Notes: generated from the letters alone by a model not told the origin. Positions 21,201 through 29,625 are shown, counted from the first letter of the stretch. The stretch: DNA of 64,000 nt from Caldilineaceae bacterium (GCA_026645575.1 JAPKMW010000004.1:1-64000); one strand, 5' to 3'. Program-made: numbers and translations.

Positions 21201-21634
21201 AGGTGGAGGAGAGCCAAACGCTGGCGGCGCGGGCGCTGGCGGTGGCAACCAAGGCGCATATGCCGGAATATGTTGCCCTTGCCAGCGCCAACCAGGCATG
21301 GCTGGCGTGGCGCCAGCACGATGATGGGGCTGTGCGCGAACATGGCGCCGCCGCCTTGACGCTCTGGCAACAGTTGCCCGTCACCCATGCCAGCGCCCCC
21401 TTTCAATGGACTGCGCTCTGGCCGTTGCTGGCCGAGGCGCTCCAGCGTGATGATATGGCCGCAGCGGTGGAATATGGACGCGCCCTGCTCGATCCCCATC
21501 AACAACAATTGCCTGACGCGCTGACAACGCCATTGACGCAAGCGTTGCAAGCGTGGGATGGTGGTACTGTGGCTGAGGCGCAGAAGTGTCTTCACGTGGC
21601 TATAACTCTGGCCGAACAATTTCACTATCTGTGA
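18296..21634 (+). CDS. SARP/AfsR-like regulator with BTAD, AAA ATPase and TPR domains
   Basis: 1112-residue multidomain regulator. The N-terminal ~95 residues have the OmpR/SARP-like DNA-binding layout (LLGDFKLTYG, then RLQALLGYLLLHRQAPQARD and FLFWPDTSEAQALTNLRNLL). A bacterial transcriptional activator domain (BTAD) spans about 100-250. A STAND-type ATPase follows with Walker A GVTGIGKT (290-297) and ILLLDDLQWCDPDTLTWLHY, then helical TPR-like repeats to the end. Such proteins activate genes by binding direct repeats spaced 11 bp just upstream of the -10 box. The start at 18296 is chosen because homology begins there. Its target is unknown, but promoter modules fitting this type of activator occur nearby at 23007-23152 and 33301-33345. 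Confidence 0.85.
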   Translation: MTTDPLAISLLGDFKLTYGCPPNTTELYTVNTARLQALLGYLLLHRQAPQARDHLAFLFWPDTSEAQALTNLRNLLHKLRRALPTPARFLLVDARFVQWQSNAPYTLDVAAFEAAVAQATTTADLASAIELYSGELLPSCYDDWILPERERLRQLALDTLERLIALLEGVRDYRAAIRYGQRLLQLETLNEALYRHLMSLHAAIDDRAGALHVYQRCVTMLCEEFAAEPAPATQELYQRLQQMETTPPPSTTLRTPEQPPLIGRTTEWQSLLDAWRKASRGQMHWLLLTGVTGIGKTRLAEEFATWVTRQGYGVATAHCYPAEGTLAYAPVMAWLRSAFVYKQVVTLEPVWRTEVARLLPELLTTQPNSPAPGPLTTGWQRQRFLEALARALLNGKGPRILLLDDLQWCDPDTLTWLHYLAHFALEPHIADNSKAASRQSGLLLVGTLRQEEVGDQHPVHDLLLSLRRTEQVTELALGPLDATETAALAATIASQALTPAQSAELYQETEGNPLFVVETVRAQRGEWRVASSDIQTPPATRHPLPPKVHAVIHARLAELSPTSRELAGVAATIGRAFPFAVLAQAGKQDEETLVDSLDELCQRQIVRERSTDSYDFTHDKLREVIYNSLSAARRRLLHKRVADALEAVYTNQHGNSRQPLAAMSGQIATHYEVAGIFAKAIHYYQQAAEAAHQLSANGEAVRAYRRAIALVEGPAGQRPAVTLYERLGDLLHGTSQYAEARAVFTQALADVGGMDAVECARCHRKIGNTWREQYDYANALQFYTAAATALEQTEVQTPYRATLPHLPAEHPHLIQVQTVRKGSPAWWEEWLQTQLEIDLVHYWLGDTEASAALQQRLAPLVEQHATPGQQATFFQRQGQLEFRRRRSVATAAAVAHARRSFAIYQDAGMQDNLPSAHFMLGFLLLWHDDLAAAATELQTTLRLAEQQGDLSLQARSLTYLTIATRRRNQVEESQTLAARALAVATKAHMPEYVALASANQAWLAWRQHDDGAVREHGAAALTLWQQLPVTHASAPFQWTALWPLLAEALQRDDMAAAVEYGRALLDPHQQQLPDALTTPLTQALQAWDGGTVAEAQKCLHVAITLAEQFHYL

Positions 21635-21753
21635 GCGAGTACCAAAGCCAGGAATTAATGCACATGCTCTCTCTGTTTCGATAATCGTATGTGTAGGTTC
21701 TATCCCCATACGCATGGAGCTAAGGGTTCTCGGCTGTAGCAGGAAGGTGAATT

Positions 21754-21810
21754 TGTCACCATGAAAGGGTCTCTCTGTTATTGTAGCCGGAAGACCCTTT
21801 CATGGTGACA
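21754..21810. terminator. 19-bp perfect hairpin between convergent genes
   Basis: Arms 21754-21772 (TGTCACCATGAAAGGGTCT) and 21792-21810 are perfect complements with a 19-base loop. It lies in the 262-base gap between the SARP gene and a minus-strand lipoprotein gene and probably stops transcription both ways. Confidence 0.6.
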
Positions 21811-21896
21811 GGCAACCCCTTCTCGTTTTCCCTGAAATTTCCTTAGCTCCATGTCGATGAGTATTAAAATCGCACCAGCCAGTTACTTGGCCTACC

Positions 21897-22916
21897 TTAT
21901 TGCTTACCTGTCATCACCTTCGGCACCCGCATAACCGCATAATCAATGTCCGGTGTACCAGCCGTTAACGGCGCGGCGTCCTCAAAACGCGCATTTACCA
22001 CATAGAGTGCATCACCAAACAGTGCAGTGGTGGTGGGAATGTTGAACGCATAGGCATCCTGGGTAATGACCTGGGTAAGCTGCCCCGTTGCCAGATCGGG
22101 CGCCAACGTCACCACGGCGATCTGGTTGGCATAGTTCTGCACCACATAGAGGGTCGTGCCGTCCAGGGCCAGCCCATCACCAAACATCACATTTTCTTCA
22201 CCCAAGCTGATTTCCGTTGTAACACCCGTGGCTGGATCAACCCGGTAGAGCTTCCCGGTGTTGCTGTTGACAATGATCAACGCCTGTCCATCCGGCGTGG
22301 CGACAATACCATTGGCCTGGAAAGGATAAGAGCCATCACCGACGGCATAATCACCGCTGAGGGCAATTTGCTCCGTGGGTGCGTCATGGACCGGTTGTCC
22401 CTTAGGCGTGAGCGGGATACGATAGAGAACCGGCAGGAAAGAATCGGTGGCATAGACGCCATCGGCCAGCAGTGCCAGGTCATTGATAAAGCCGCCCTCC
22501 GCCCCGACGACATAGCGCTGGAGCAATTGACCGTTGGCCGCATCATAGACGCGCACATCCCCCATCATTCCGCCCGCAACATAGAGATAGTTGGTGCGGG
22601 GATCAAGGGTAAGGCCGACCGCCATTTGCCCTGCCGCTGGTTCCACCAAGAGGGCGCCTTGCCCTGTTGCCAGGTCGCCGCGATAGATGGCGCCGCCAAC
22701 AATCGGGGCATTTTCCTCAGCCAGCGTACCGAGCGACCCGACAAAAAATTCACCGCTTTGGCTAATCGCAATGCCCTCCGGTCGGAAACCAAGGGGCAGA
22801 TCAAGTGCAGCCGGCGTCGCCGCGTGCTGGGTGGCCGGCGGCACGATCAAGGTGCAGCCGCCGGTCACAATGAGCAGGGCGACCAAGAGAAAGCTGGTTA
22901 CACGTTTGGTTACCAT
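21897..22916 (-). CDS. beta-propeller lipoprotein (SMP-30/NHL-like)
   Basis: 339 residues with a lipoprotein signal peptide: a hydrophobic core and lipobox VTGGC with the lipidated Cys at 21. The mature part has repeated strands of the type seen in six-bladed SMP-30/gluconolactonase or NHL-like propellers (RPEGIAISQSGEFFVGSLGT, VGLTLDPRTNYLYVAGG, NGIVATPDGQALIIVNSNTG). Exposed on the outside of the membrane, it may bind or hydrolyse a small molecule; no catalytic set is certain. It is transcribed divergently from a second lipoprotein gene, and both have the same GAAACG promoter module. Confidence 0.75.
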   Translation of the reverse strand: MVTKRVTSFLLVALLIVTGGCTLIVPPATQHAATPAALDLPLGFRPEGIAISQSGEFFVGSLGTLAEENAPIVGGAIYRGDLATGQGALLVEPAAGQMAVGLTLDPRTNYLYVAGGMMGDVRVYDAANGQLLQRYVVGAEGGFINDLALLADGVYATDSFLPVLYRIPLTPKGQPVHDAPTEQIALSGDYAVGDGSYPFQANGIVATPDGQALIIVNSNTGKLYRVDPATGVTTEISLGEENVMFGDGLALDGTTLYVVQNYANQIAVVTLAPDLATGQLTQVITQDAYAFNIPTTTALFGDALYVVNARFEDAAPLTAGTPDIDYAVMRVPKVMTGKQ

Positions 22917-23006
22917 AGGGAACTCCTTTGGGAAACCTGGAATGGTTAATGGACAACGGACAACGGGTAATGGTTAATGGGTCATGGCCCGGCCACGACC
23001 AACTAT

Positions 23007-23039
23007 AGTATCGCGCTGGGGCCGTTTCCGCTACGTTTC
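23007..23039 (-). promoter_or_regulatory. GAAACG direct-repeat promoter module A
   Basis: On the minus strand GAAACG (complement of 23034-23039) and GAAACG (complement of 23023-23028) start exactly 11 bp apart. The second is followed 16 bases from its start by a -10-like GATACT (complement of 23007-23012). It reads toward the propeller lipoprotein gene. The arrangement equals modules B and C. Confidence 0.65.
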
Positions 23040-23107
23040 ATTAGGCAGAGGATCGTGGGAGATCAGCAAAGTTGGGATTTTCATTTTCCAGCAAAAAGCC
23101 GTCCGAT

Positions 23108-23152
23108 GAAACGATCCATGAAACGAACGGGAAACGGCGCACCTGCTAGACT
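23108..23152 (+). promoter_or_regulatory. GAAACG direct-repeat promoter module B
   Basis: GAAACG at 23108, 23120 and 23131 (spacings 12 and 11), then TAGACT (23147-23152) 16 bases from the start of the last copy. It reads toward the SnoaL-like lipoprotein gene with a leader of about 45 bases. There is no recognisable -35, as at activator-dependent promoters. Confidence 0.65.
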
Positions 23153-23203
23153 AACTACAGGCAATGTCAGCTACTTTTTAGTTGATCCCCAAAGGAGGTC
23201 TTT

Positions 23204-23716
23204 ATGTTACGCCAGCGTCTGCTTGTCACCCTTGTTGTGGTGAGTCTATTCGTCATCGCCTTTGCACTGAATGGTTGTGTGGCGCCTGATGGCCGTGTCT
23301 ATGGTGTGCAGCCGATCGTCGCTTCGGAGCCGGCTACTGATGCGGTGGCAGCCGCCAACAAGCAATTCATCCTCGACTATTTTGCGGCCTTAAACAAGGA
23401 TAAGTCACCGGCGACGGTTGATGCCTATATGACCGACGAAGTGTTGAAGGAACATATTGTCATGTTTGAAACGGCCTTCCCTGGTTATCAATTAACCGCC
23501 GAGGAGATGATCGCCGAAGGCAATCTGGTCTTTGTGCGCACCCGCTTTGAAGGCACGCATGATGGCGATCTGATGGGAATTGCGCCCACCGGCAAAGCTG
23601 TCTCCATCGAAATTGCCCTGACCTACCGCATTGAAAATGGCAAAATCGTGGATCATTGGATGCTAGCCGATCAACTGACCATGCTGCAACAGATTGGTGT
23701 GATTCCGGCGCCGTGA
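23204..23716 (+). CDS. SnoaL-like (NTF2-fold) lipoprotein
   Basis: 170 residues with a lipoprotein signal (lipobox ALNGC, Cys 25). The mature part has the NTF2/SnoaL cone fold pattern: a helix with FILDYFAALN, then DEVLKEHIVMFETAFPGYQL, VRTRFEGTHDGDLMGI and KIVDHWMLADQLTMLQQIGV, typical of the ester-cyclase branch. On the cell surface it may bind or isomerise a small ligand; no function is certain. A strong AAAGGAGG precedes the ATG, and a hairpin follows the stop. Confidence 0.8.
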   Translation: MLRQRLLVTLVVVSLFVIAFALNGCVAPDGRVYGVQPIVASEPATDAVAAANKQFILDYFAALNKDKSPATVDAYMTDEVLKEHIVMFETAFPGYQLTAEEMIAEGNLVFVRTRFEGTHDGDLMGIAPTGKAVSIEIALTYRIENGKIVDHWMLADQLTMLQQIGVIPAP

Positions 23717-23738
23717 GGGTAGATCGGCGCTCATTGTG

Positions 23739-23779
23739 CATCACCAGCCGGGTCGGCAACCGGACGGCGGCTGGTGATG
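23739..23779. terminator. terminator-like hairpin after the SnoaL gene
   Basis: CATCACCAGCCG (23739-23750) pairs with CGGCTGGTGATG (23768-23779). It begins 23 bases after the stop codon. Confidence 0.6.
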
Positions 23780-23941
23780 ACAGCGGTAGTCGGTACACCG
23801 TTCACTAAGTCTTTTGGGATTTCGGCGTCGGGCACGAAGGGTGGCAAACAAATTGGTCACACCGAAACCCATTGGCCGTGCCACACTTCATGCCCCTAGT
23901 GAACAGTGTAGTCAGCACCATGCACCGGAAAGAGGCACTCT

Positions 23942-24955
23942 ATGACCGAACAGAAGCGCTTACGCGTTGGGTTAATCGGTTGTGGTGCGCATGGCCGTAG
24001 TTTGGCCGTCGCGCTGACCCAATCGGTGGCATTACAATTGGTGGCCTGTGCTGATCCCGATCCGGTGGCCGTCACCGCAGTGGCCGCGGCTAGCGCAATT
24101 CTCCCCTTTCCCTCGGTGGAAGAGTTGCTCGCCAATGTTGCCGTTGATGCGGTTGTTCTGGCCACGCCGCCTGCTTACCTGTACGAAACAGCATTGACGG
24201 CGATTGCTGCGCAGAAACATGTACTGGCGGAAAAGCCGATTGGCCTTGATGAAAAAGAGGCGGCCCAACTGGAAGAAGCGGTGCTGCGCAGCGGGGTTTG
24301 TTACATGGCCGGCTACTCGTTTCGTTTCTGTCCGGCGTTGCAACAACTCCACGCCCTGCTCCAGGCCGGCGCCGTGGGCGAGATTTACGCCATCCAGGGC
24401 AGCATTGGGGTGAACCCGCTCAACCGGGGGTGGCACGTCTCCCCCGCCACCGGTGGCGGCCCCTTACTCTATGTCGGGTCGCACCTGGTAGACGAGATGC
24501 TCTGGACGATGAACGATGAGCCAGTGGAAGTGACCGCCCGCATCCGCTATCGCGTCGATACGCAGGCTGATGAAACCGCGGCCTTTCACATCGGCTTTGC
24601 ACATGGCGCCACGGCCCAATGTTTGGTGACGCAAGCCGCCGATGGCTTTTACAACAACCTTGACATCTATGGCCGGGACGGGCGGATCAGCCTGTACGGC
24701 GTGGATTATCTTAATTACAGTCTTGCGGTCGTCAGTAAAACGGTGCCCGCCTACGCCGAACCGACCCAGATCTACCCCCGCGTTTGGGGTGATCCTAAAT
24801 TGGCGATGTTAACCGCCGAGCTGGCTGCATTTGCGCAAGCGATTACCGCGCAGCAGCCACCTGCCAGCGGTGTACATGAAGGACGGCGCGTCCTTCGGGT
24901 TTTGGATGCTGTGATCAAATCCGATCGGGCGAGAGTCAGTGTGCGGATTGGGTAA
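23942..24955 (+). CDS. Gfo/Idh/MocA family oxidoreductase
   Basis: NAD(P)-dependent sugar or inositol dehydrogenase type, 337 residues. Rossmann motif GLIGCGAHG (10-18), the signature HVLAEKPIGL (which holds the catalytic Lys of the EKP motif) and the C-terminal alpha/beta domain with GGGPLLYVGSHLVDEMLW are visible. Unlike the other three family members in the window it is on the plus strand, away from the catabolic region. The substrate is unknown. Confidence 0.88.
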   Translation: MTEQKRLRVGLIGCGAHGRSLAVALTQSVALQLVACADPDPVAVTAVAAASAILPFPSVEELLANVAVDAVVLATPPAYLYETALTAIAAQKHVLAEKPIGLDEKEAAQLEEAVLRSGVCYMAGYSFRFCPALQQLHALLQAGAVGEIYAIQGSIGVNPLNRGWHVSPATGGGPLLYVGSHLVDEMLWTMNDEPVEVTARIRYRVDTQADETAAFHIGFAHGATAQCLVTQAADGFYNNLDIYGRDGRISLYGVDYLNYSLAVVSKTVPAYAEPTQIYPRVWGDPKLAMLTAELAAFAQAITAQQPPASGVHEGRRVLRVLDAVIKSDRARVSVRIG

Positions 24956-24983
24956 GAATTGACCAGTCAATGATTTGTACACC

Positions 24984-25048
24984 AGAGATTGAGAGATACA
25001 GAGATTCAGCTACTCAATCTCTGTATCTCTCAATCTCTGTATCTCTCA
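24984..25048. repeat. AGAGATT heptad palindrome, locus 2
   Basis: AGAGATTGAGAGATACAGAG and following bases form the left arm, and CTCAATCTCTGTATCTCTCA and following the right arm, around a very short centre. It lies just downstream of the Gfo/Idh/MocA gene. Confidence 0.75.
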
Positions 25049-25127
25049 AAGCACTCAACTCCCTTTTTTCGGGCTGGCGATCTACCGAAAATGAGCAGCA
25101 CACTCTCGCAAATTAACCAGTTTTTGC

Positions 25128-25157
25128 TTGATCCTGCCCCCGCAAATTTGCTAAACT
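25128..25157 (+). promoter_or_regulatory. possible promoter upstream of the lipid-type cluster
   Basis: TTGATC (25128-25133), 18 bases, TAAACT (25152-25157), with TGC before the -10. It is about 500 bases before the UbiA-like start, so it would first read a broken ORF. Confidence 0.4.
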
Positions 25158-25218
25158 GAAAGAACGAATCGGTGGGGAGCGAGGGAAGTTAATCAAGCGT
25201 AGAGTAACGATTCAGCTT

Positions 25219-25312
25219 CACAGAGATGCGCTGAGGTTTCACAGAGATAGACTGAGAAAAATCGCAAAATCCTCTCTGTGTATCTCTGGGTCTTCTCTGT
25301 CTATCTCTGTGG
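25219..25312. repeat. CACAGAGAT imperfect palindrome
   Basis: CACAGAGATGCGCTGAG and CACAGAGATAGACTGAG on the left are answered by CTCTGTGTATCTCTGGG and CTCTGTCTATCTCTGTG on the right. It is another short-unit palindrome, related in style to the heptad family but of different sequence. Confidence 0.55.
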
Positions 25313-25355
25313 CCTGAATAGGTACGCGTAGACGCCAGTTTCCAAGGAGGGAACG

Positions 25356-25654
25356 ATGGCGAATCTGCATGACAACGTTGCGGTAAGCTTTGGGGCAGTG
25401 GGGAGATGCTGGTCAACGCAGCCCCACTTTTGGGAGTATTCTGGCTCTGGCGCTTCGCTGTTGCTTGGGACCCAAACCCAGGCCCTCTCATCATACCACT
25501 CATCATCTTTTCTCCGCTGCTGGTCGCATTGACCGGTGGGAAGCTCCTGTATAACGAAAAACCGCAAACGTCTACCTTGGACTCGCTCGCACCGCTGAAG
25601 GTTGCCCAAATACCTGGGTTGCCTACCATTTACCAAGCGCAGAGGGAGGTTCTT
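25356..25654 (+). pseudogene. possible frameshifted small membrane-protein ORF
   Basis: AAGGAGG followed by ATG at 25356 starts MANLHDNVAVSFGAVG, which then runs into a stop in its own frame. One missing base in the G run near 25400-25403 would join it to the frame encoding MLVNAAPLLGVFWLWRFAVA and a second hydrophobic stretch (PLIIPLIIFSPLLVALTGGK). That frame continues open into the UbiA-like gene. It may be a decayed gene, a lost N-terminal domain or a sequencing error. Confidence 0.35.
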
Positions 25655-26596
25655 ATGTTGTTACAACGCTTCTGGGTCTATCAACGCGAACGCTTTCCCT
25701 TGTTCAGCCAAGGTCTGTTAATTGGCGTGATCAGCCTATGCAGTGTCACGTTTTCCATGCTTTTGCGCGACGCCGCGACATCCGCGGCACTGGGGAGCAG
25801 CCTACAGTTGCCCCACTTTGCGCTAGCGCTCTTGGTCGCCATGGGGAGCGCGCTAGGGTTCTTCTTCCAAATGCGCGTCGCCGACGAATTTAAGGATTAT
25901 GACACCGACTTGCAGTATCGCCCCTACCGTCCCGTGCAGCGCGGCTTGATCACCCTACGCGAGTTGGCTTGGCTGGCCGGCGGGATGATGGTCGTCCAAC
26001 TGGGGTTGTCACTCTGGCTAGATGTACGCATGGTGCTGCCGCTGTTGCTGGTCTGGGGCTATATGGGGTTGATGCGCCAAGAATTTTTCGTCCGTGATTG
26101 GCTGCGCCGTCATGCCGTGGCCTATATGCTTTCGCACTTGGTCATTGCCCCCCTGATCTTTTTCTATATCACCGCCTGTGATTGGCTGGTGGCCGGGGCG
26201 ACGCCGGCGCTGGGGCTGTTCTGGTTTTTGGCGGCAGCGTTTTTCAACGGCATCTTTTATGAAATTGGGCGCAAAATCCGTGCGCCACAAAACGAAGAAA
26301 CCGGCGTGGAGACCTATAGCCAATTGTGGGGACGCCCCACCGCCATTGCCGTCTGGTGGCTCACGTTGGCGTTGGCAGGTGTATGTGTCGCTGTGGCGGC
26401 GCGCACCATTCACTTCTTTATGCCAGTGATCGTTCTGGTGTCCGTACTCTTGCTCATCACCGGCTGGCTAGGGGTGCGTTTTTTGCAGCAGCCTCGCCCC
26501 GCAGCCGGCGAGACGATTCAGAGCGTTTCTGCGCTGGCGATGATGGCGCTCTATCTCAGCTTGGGTGTGCTGCCTTTTGTGGTAAGTCGTTATTAG
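25655..26596 (+). CDS. UbiA-like membrane prenyltransferase
   Basis: 313-residue integral membrane protein with about eight predicted helices. A UbiA-type aspartate motif, D77-x3-D81-x3-D85 in ADEFKDYDTDLQYR, would bind the Mg-diphosphate of a prenyl donor; a second conserved loop reads YEIGRKIRAPQNEETGVETY. UbiA enzymes transfer isoprenyl chains to aromatic or polar acceptors. AGGGAGG lies 6-7 bases before the chosen ATG; the frame is open further upstream, but that part may belong to a broken ORF. It is the first intact gene of a plus-strand set with lipid-related enzymes. The acceptor is unknown. Confidence 0.75.
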   Translation: MLLQRFWVYQRERFPLFSQGLLIGVISLCSVTFSMLLRDAATSAALGSSLQLPHFALALLVAMGSALGFFFQMRVADEFKDYDTDLQYRPYRPVQRGLITLRELAWLAGGMMVVQLGLSLWLDVRMVLPLLLVWGYMGLMRQEFFVRDWLRRHAVAYMLSHLVIAPLIFFYITACDWLVAGATPALGLFWFLAAAFFNGIFYEIGRKIRAPQNEETGVETYSQLWGRPTAIAVWWLTLALAGVCVAVAARTIHFFMPVIVLVSVLLLITGWLGVRFLQQPRPAAGETIQSVSALAMMALYLSLGVLPFVVSRY

Positions 26597-26630
26597 GAAT
26601 AACAAGTACAGACTTGTACGAAGGCAGGGC

Positions 26631-26745
26631 AATCGCGTACTTACACTGCTCCCAGCGCGCCTAGAAGGCAACCGGTGACTCGCAACTGGCGAGGGCGAGT
26701 CACGGACTCGCTGGGAGCTACACAGTACTCATCAAGTACGCGATT
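26631..26745. repeat. nested palindrome between UbiA-like and PEP-synthase-like genes
   Basis: Three nested perfect arm pairs: AATCGCGTACTT (26631-26642 with 26734-26745), GCTCCCAGCG (26648-26657 with 26709-26718) and GTGACTCGC (26675-26683 with 26695-26703). GTACGAAGG lies just outside both ends, as a target-site-like direct repeat would. Confidence 0.65.
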
Positions 26746-26760
26746 ACCCTGTGTACGAAG

Positions 26761-26793
26761 GAGAGATTGAGAGATTCAGATACTCAATCTCTA
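26761..26793. repeat. AGAGATT heptad palindrome, locus 3 (short)
   Basis: GAGAGATTGAGAGATT, a short centre, and ACTCAATCTCT: a reduced copy of the heptad family, placed about 70 bases before the next gene. Confidence 0.6.
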
Positions 26794-26864
26794 CAAATAC
26801 TTCACTTACCAATCCTTAGCAGTCCCGATAAACGACCACGCTCACTATCTGGAGGGTTCTAGTT

Positions 26865-29465
26865 ATGACAAACACTTATCTGCTCTATCCGACGACAAGC
26901 ACGGATCTAGCCTTGTTAGGGGGCAAAGCGCGTGCCCTGGCCGCGTTAGCGAATGCCGATTTACCCATCCCCGCCTGGTTTGCACTGAGTCCTGAAGCCT
27001 TTACGGCCAGTTTGTCCCTGGAACAACGGGCGCAATTGGCGGATGCGCAAGATAGTGAAACGGCGCTGGCTGTCCTCGCCGACGTGTGCATCGAGCCGGC
27101 GTTAGAAAAAGCATTGGTCGCCGCCGTGGCGCAACTTTGCCCGTCCGGCGCGCACCTGGCTGTCCGCTCTTCCGCTGTGGATGAAGATGCCGCCCAGCAT
27201 TCGTTTGCCGGACAATTGGAAAGCTTTTTGCAGGTTGCGCCGGCAGATGTCCCCGCCAAAGTCTTAGCCGTGTGGCGGTCGGCTTTTAGTGAACGGGTCT
27301 ATCGCTACCGCCGGGAACATGGGTTGCCGTTGCCGCCACGCGCGCCTGCCGTACTCATCCAACGCATGGTGCAAGCGGAGACGGCCGGCGTTGCCTTTAG
27401 TGCCGATCCGGTGAGCGGGCGCCGTACCCTTACGGTCGTAACGGCAGTGCGTGGTCTTGGTGAGCAATTGGTCGCTGGGGAAGCGAATGCCGACAGTTAT
27501 CATCTGACGCGCCAGGGCGCCATTGTGACCCGGCAGTTGCAAACATCGGCGCAACCCGTCTTGACCGACGCCCAAGTGTGCGCCGTGGCGGCGTTGGCAG
27601 GCCAGTGCGAACGTTGGTTTGGGCGCCCGCAAGATGTGGAATGGGCCATCGAAGGAGGTGAACTCTATCTGCTGCAATCACGCCCGATCACCTCGCTTGC
27701 CAATCTAGCCGACCCGGACGGCATCCAAAATTTATGGGACAACAGCAACATTGTCGAGAGCTATGGCGGCGTGACCACGCCGTTGACCTATTCGTTTGCC
27801 CGGCGCGCCTATGAAGCCGTTTATCAAGAGTTTTGTCGCATCTTGGGCGTGCCGAATGCTGTAATCCGTGCCAATCAGCGCGTCTTTGCCTGTATGATCG
27901 GCCTGGTGCGCGGGCGGCTCTATTACAACTTGCTCAATTGGTACCGTGTCTTGGCCATGTTGCCCGGTTTCAAGAGCAATCGCCCCTTTCTGGAACAGAT
28001 GCTGGGGGTCAAAGAGAGCCTGCCGGAGAGTGTGGTGGCCACGCTGGCGCAGAGCAGTTGGCAACAAAATTGGCTAGATCGCCTTTATCTGGTGCGCGCT
28101 GTTTTCAGCTTGTTGATCAACTTCTTGCTGTTGGCACGCACGAAACGCAACTTCTATCAACGCTTACAACAGGCCCTCGGCGCGCAACGGCCCGATCTCA
28201 CGGCATTGCGGCCAGACGAATTGGTCACCTATTATCGCACGCTGGATCAACAACTGCTTACCCACTGGGATGCACCGCAGCTCAATGACTTTTTTGCCAT
28301 GATCTTCTATGGCGTGCTGCGCAAGCTGGCGGTGGCCTGGTGTGGTGACACGGCGGGTACGCTACAAAATGACTTGCTCACCGGCGAAGGCGGGATGATT
28401 AGTGCAGAACCGGCGCTACGGGTGCAAGCATTGGCGCAACTGGCGGCGGGGGATGAAGCATTGGTGACGCTGCTGCGCACCGGCACGCTACACGAGTTGC
28501 AGGCAGCGTTGGCAGAACGTCCGGCCTTTGCCCAGCAAGTCCAGGCCTACTTAGATAAATTTGGCGACCGTTGCGCCGACGAGTTGAAGTTGGAAAGCCC
28601 AACCCTCCATGCAAACCCGCTGCCGCTCTTTCGTGCGATTGGTCAGCTCGCCGGCCGTCACCCTGAGGAACAAACACCGCTGAAACCCCACGCCAATACC
28701 GGGAAGCCGGCCCAACGGCTGCAAGCGGAACAAGGTGTGCAGGCCGCGTTGGCGGGGAAACCCTTGCGCCGTCTCCTCTTCAACTGGGTGTTGACACAGG
28801 CGCGCAAATGTGTGCGTGATCGCGAAAATTTACGCTTTGAGCGCACAAGGGTCTTTGGTCGCGCCCGGCAAATTTTTACCGAGTTGGGGCAGCGCTTTTA
28901 TGCGTTGGATCTGCTGGATGAAGCCCATGACATCTTTTACCTGGAAGCCGAGGAGATCTTGGGCTTTGTGGAAGGTACGGCGACCTGCACCGATTTACGC
29001 GGGTTGGCCGCGGTGCGCAAAGCCGAGTTTGCGCGCTTCCGGCAGATGGCGCCGCCGGCCGAGCGCTTTACGACGGTCGGCATGGTGCATCAGGGCAACC
29101 CATTTCTAGCCGCGCCGCGACCGAGCTTGCCGCTAACCAATGGCGAGGAATTGCAGGGCATCGGCTCTTGTCCGGGTCTTGTACGCGGGCGGGCGCGGCT
29201 GGTGACAAATCCGGCGACAGCCCACCTGGAGCCGGGCGACATTCTGGTCGCGGAACGCACGGATCCCAGTTGGATTATGATTATGCCGGCCGCAGCGGGT
29301 CTGTTGGTCGAGCGGGGCAGCCTCCTCTCCCATGCCGCCATCGTCTCGCGTGAATTGGGCCTGCCCTCTGTGGTCAACCTGACCGGCATTACGCATTGGT
29401 TGGCGGATGGCGACTTGGTCGAGTTTGACGGCAGTACGGGCATTGTGCGCAAGGTGACAAGATGA
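26865..29465 (+). CDS. PEP-synthase/rifampin-phosphotransferase-like enzyme
   Basis: 866 residues. The N-terminal ~290 are a pyruvate-phosphate-dikinase-type ATP-grasp domain (LLGGKARALAAL, AVRSSAVDEDAAQHSFAGQ, VEWAIEGGELYLLQSRPIT), a variable middle follows, and the C-terminal swivelling domain carries the phosphohistidine in LLSHAAIVSRELGLPS (His 823). Without the PEP/pyruvate barrel of true PEP synthase, it matches the rifampin-phosphotransferase layout, in which the gamma and beta phosphates of ATP are split and the beta phosphate goes to a hydroxyl group. It probably phosphorylates a small molecule or lipid intermediate of the neighbouring pathway. A good TGGAGGG precedes the ATG. Confidence 0.83.
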   Translation: MTNTYLLYPTTSTDLALLGGKARALAALANADLPIPAWFALSPEAFTASLSLEQRAQLADAQDSETALAVLADVCIEPALEKALVAAVAQLCPSGAHLAVRSSAVDEDAAQHSFAGQLESFLQVAPADVPAKVLAVWRSAFSERVYRYRREHGLPLPPRAPAVLIQRMVQAETAGVAFSADPVSGRRTLTVVTAVRGLGEQLVAGEANADSYHLTRQGAIVTRQLQTSAQPVLTDAQVCAVAALAGQCERWFGRPQDVEWAIEGGELYLLQSRPITSLANLADPDGIQNLWDNSNIVESYGGVTTPLTYSFARRAYEAVYQEFCRILGVPNAVIRANQRVFACMIGLVRGRLYYNLLNWYRVLAMLPGFKSNRPFLEQMLGVKESLPESVVATLAQSSWQQNWLDRLYLVRAVFSLLINFLLLARTKRNFYQRLQQALGAQRPDLTALRPDELVTYYRTLDQQLLTHWDAPQLNDFFAMIFYGVLRKLAVAWCGDTAGTLQNDLLTGEGGMISAEPALRVQALAQLAAGDEALVTLLRTGTLHELQAALAERPAFAQQVQAYLDKFGDRCADELKLESPTLHANPLPLFRAIGQLAGRHPEEQTPLKPHANTGKPAQRLQAEQGVQAALAGKPLRRLLFNWVLTQARKCVRDRENLRFERTRVFGRARQIFTELGQRFYALDLLDEAHDIFYLEAEEILGFVEGTATCTDLRGLAAVRKAEFARFRQMAPPAERFTTVGMVHQGNPFLAAPRPSLPLTNGEELQGIGSCPGLVRGRARLVTNPATAHLEPGDILVAERTDPSWIMIMPAAAGLLVERGSLLSHAAIVSRELGLPSVVNLTGITHWLADGDLVEFDGSTGIVRKVTR

Positions 29466-29505
29466 CAAGGTTAGCCGACCGTACAACGGGATTGAAATCC
29501 CACCT

Positions 29506-29575
29506 TGACAGCGAGAAGCCGCCTCAGCGGCTGGTGCAATGTTGAACTAGCCGCTGAGGCGGCTTCTCGCTGTCA
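29506..29575. repeat. 27-bp perfect hairpin
   Basis: Arms 29506-29532 and 29549-29575 pair perfectly around 16 bases. It lies between two same-strand genes of the putative lipid cluster, so it may reduce read-through. GGGATTGAAATCCC sits just to the left. Confidence 0.6.
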
Positions 29576-29625
29576 GCAAGGGGTTTTAACCCTATTGCTA
29601 TTGCATAAGGTGACGAGGTGATACG

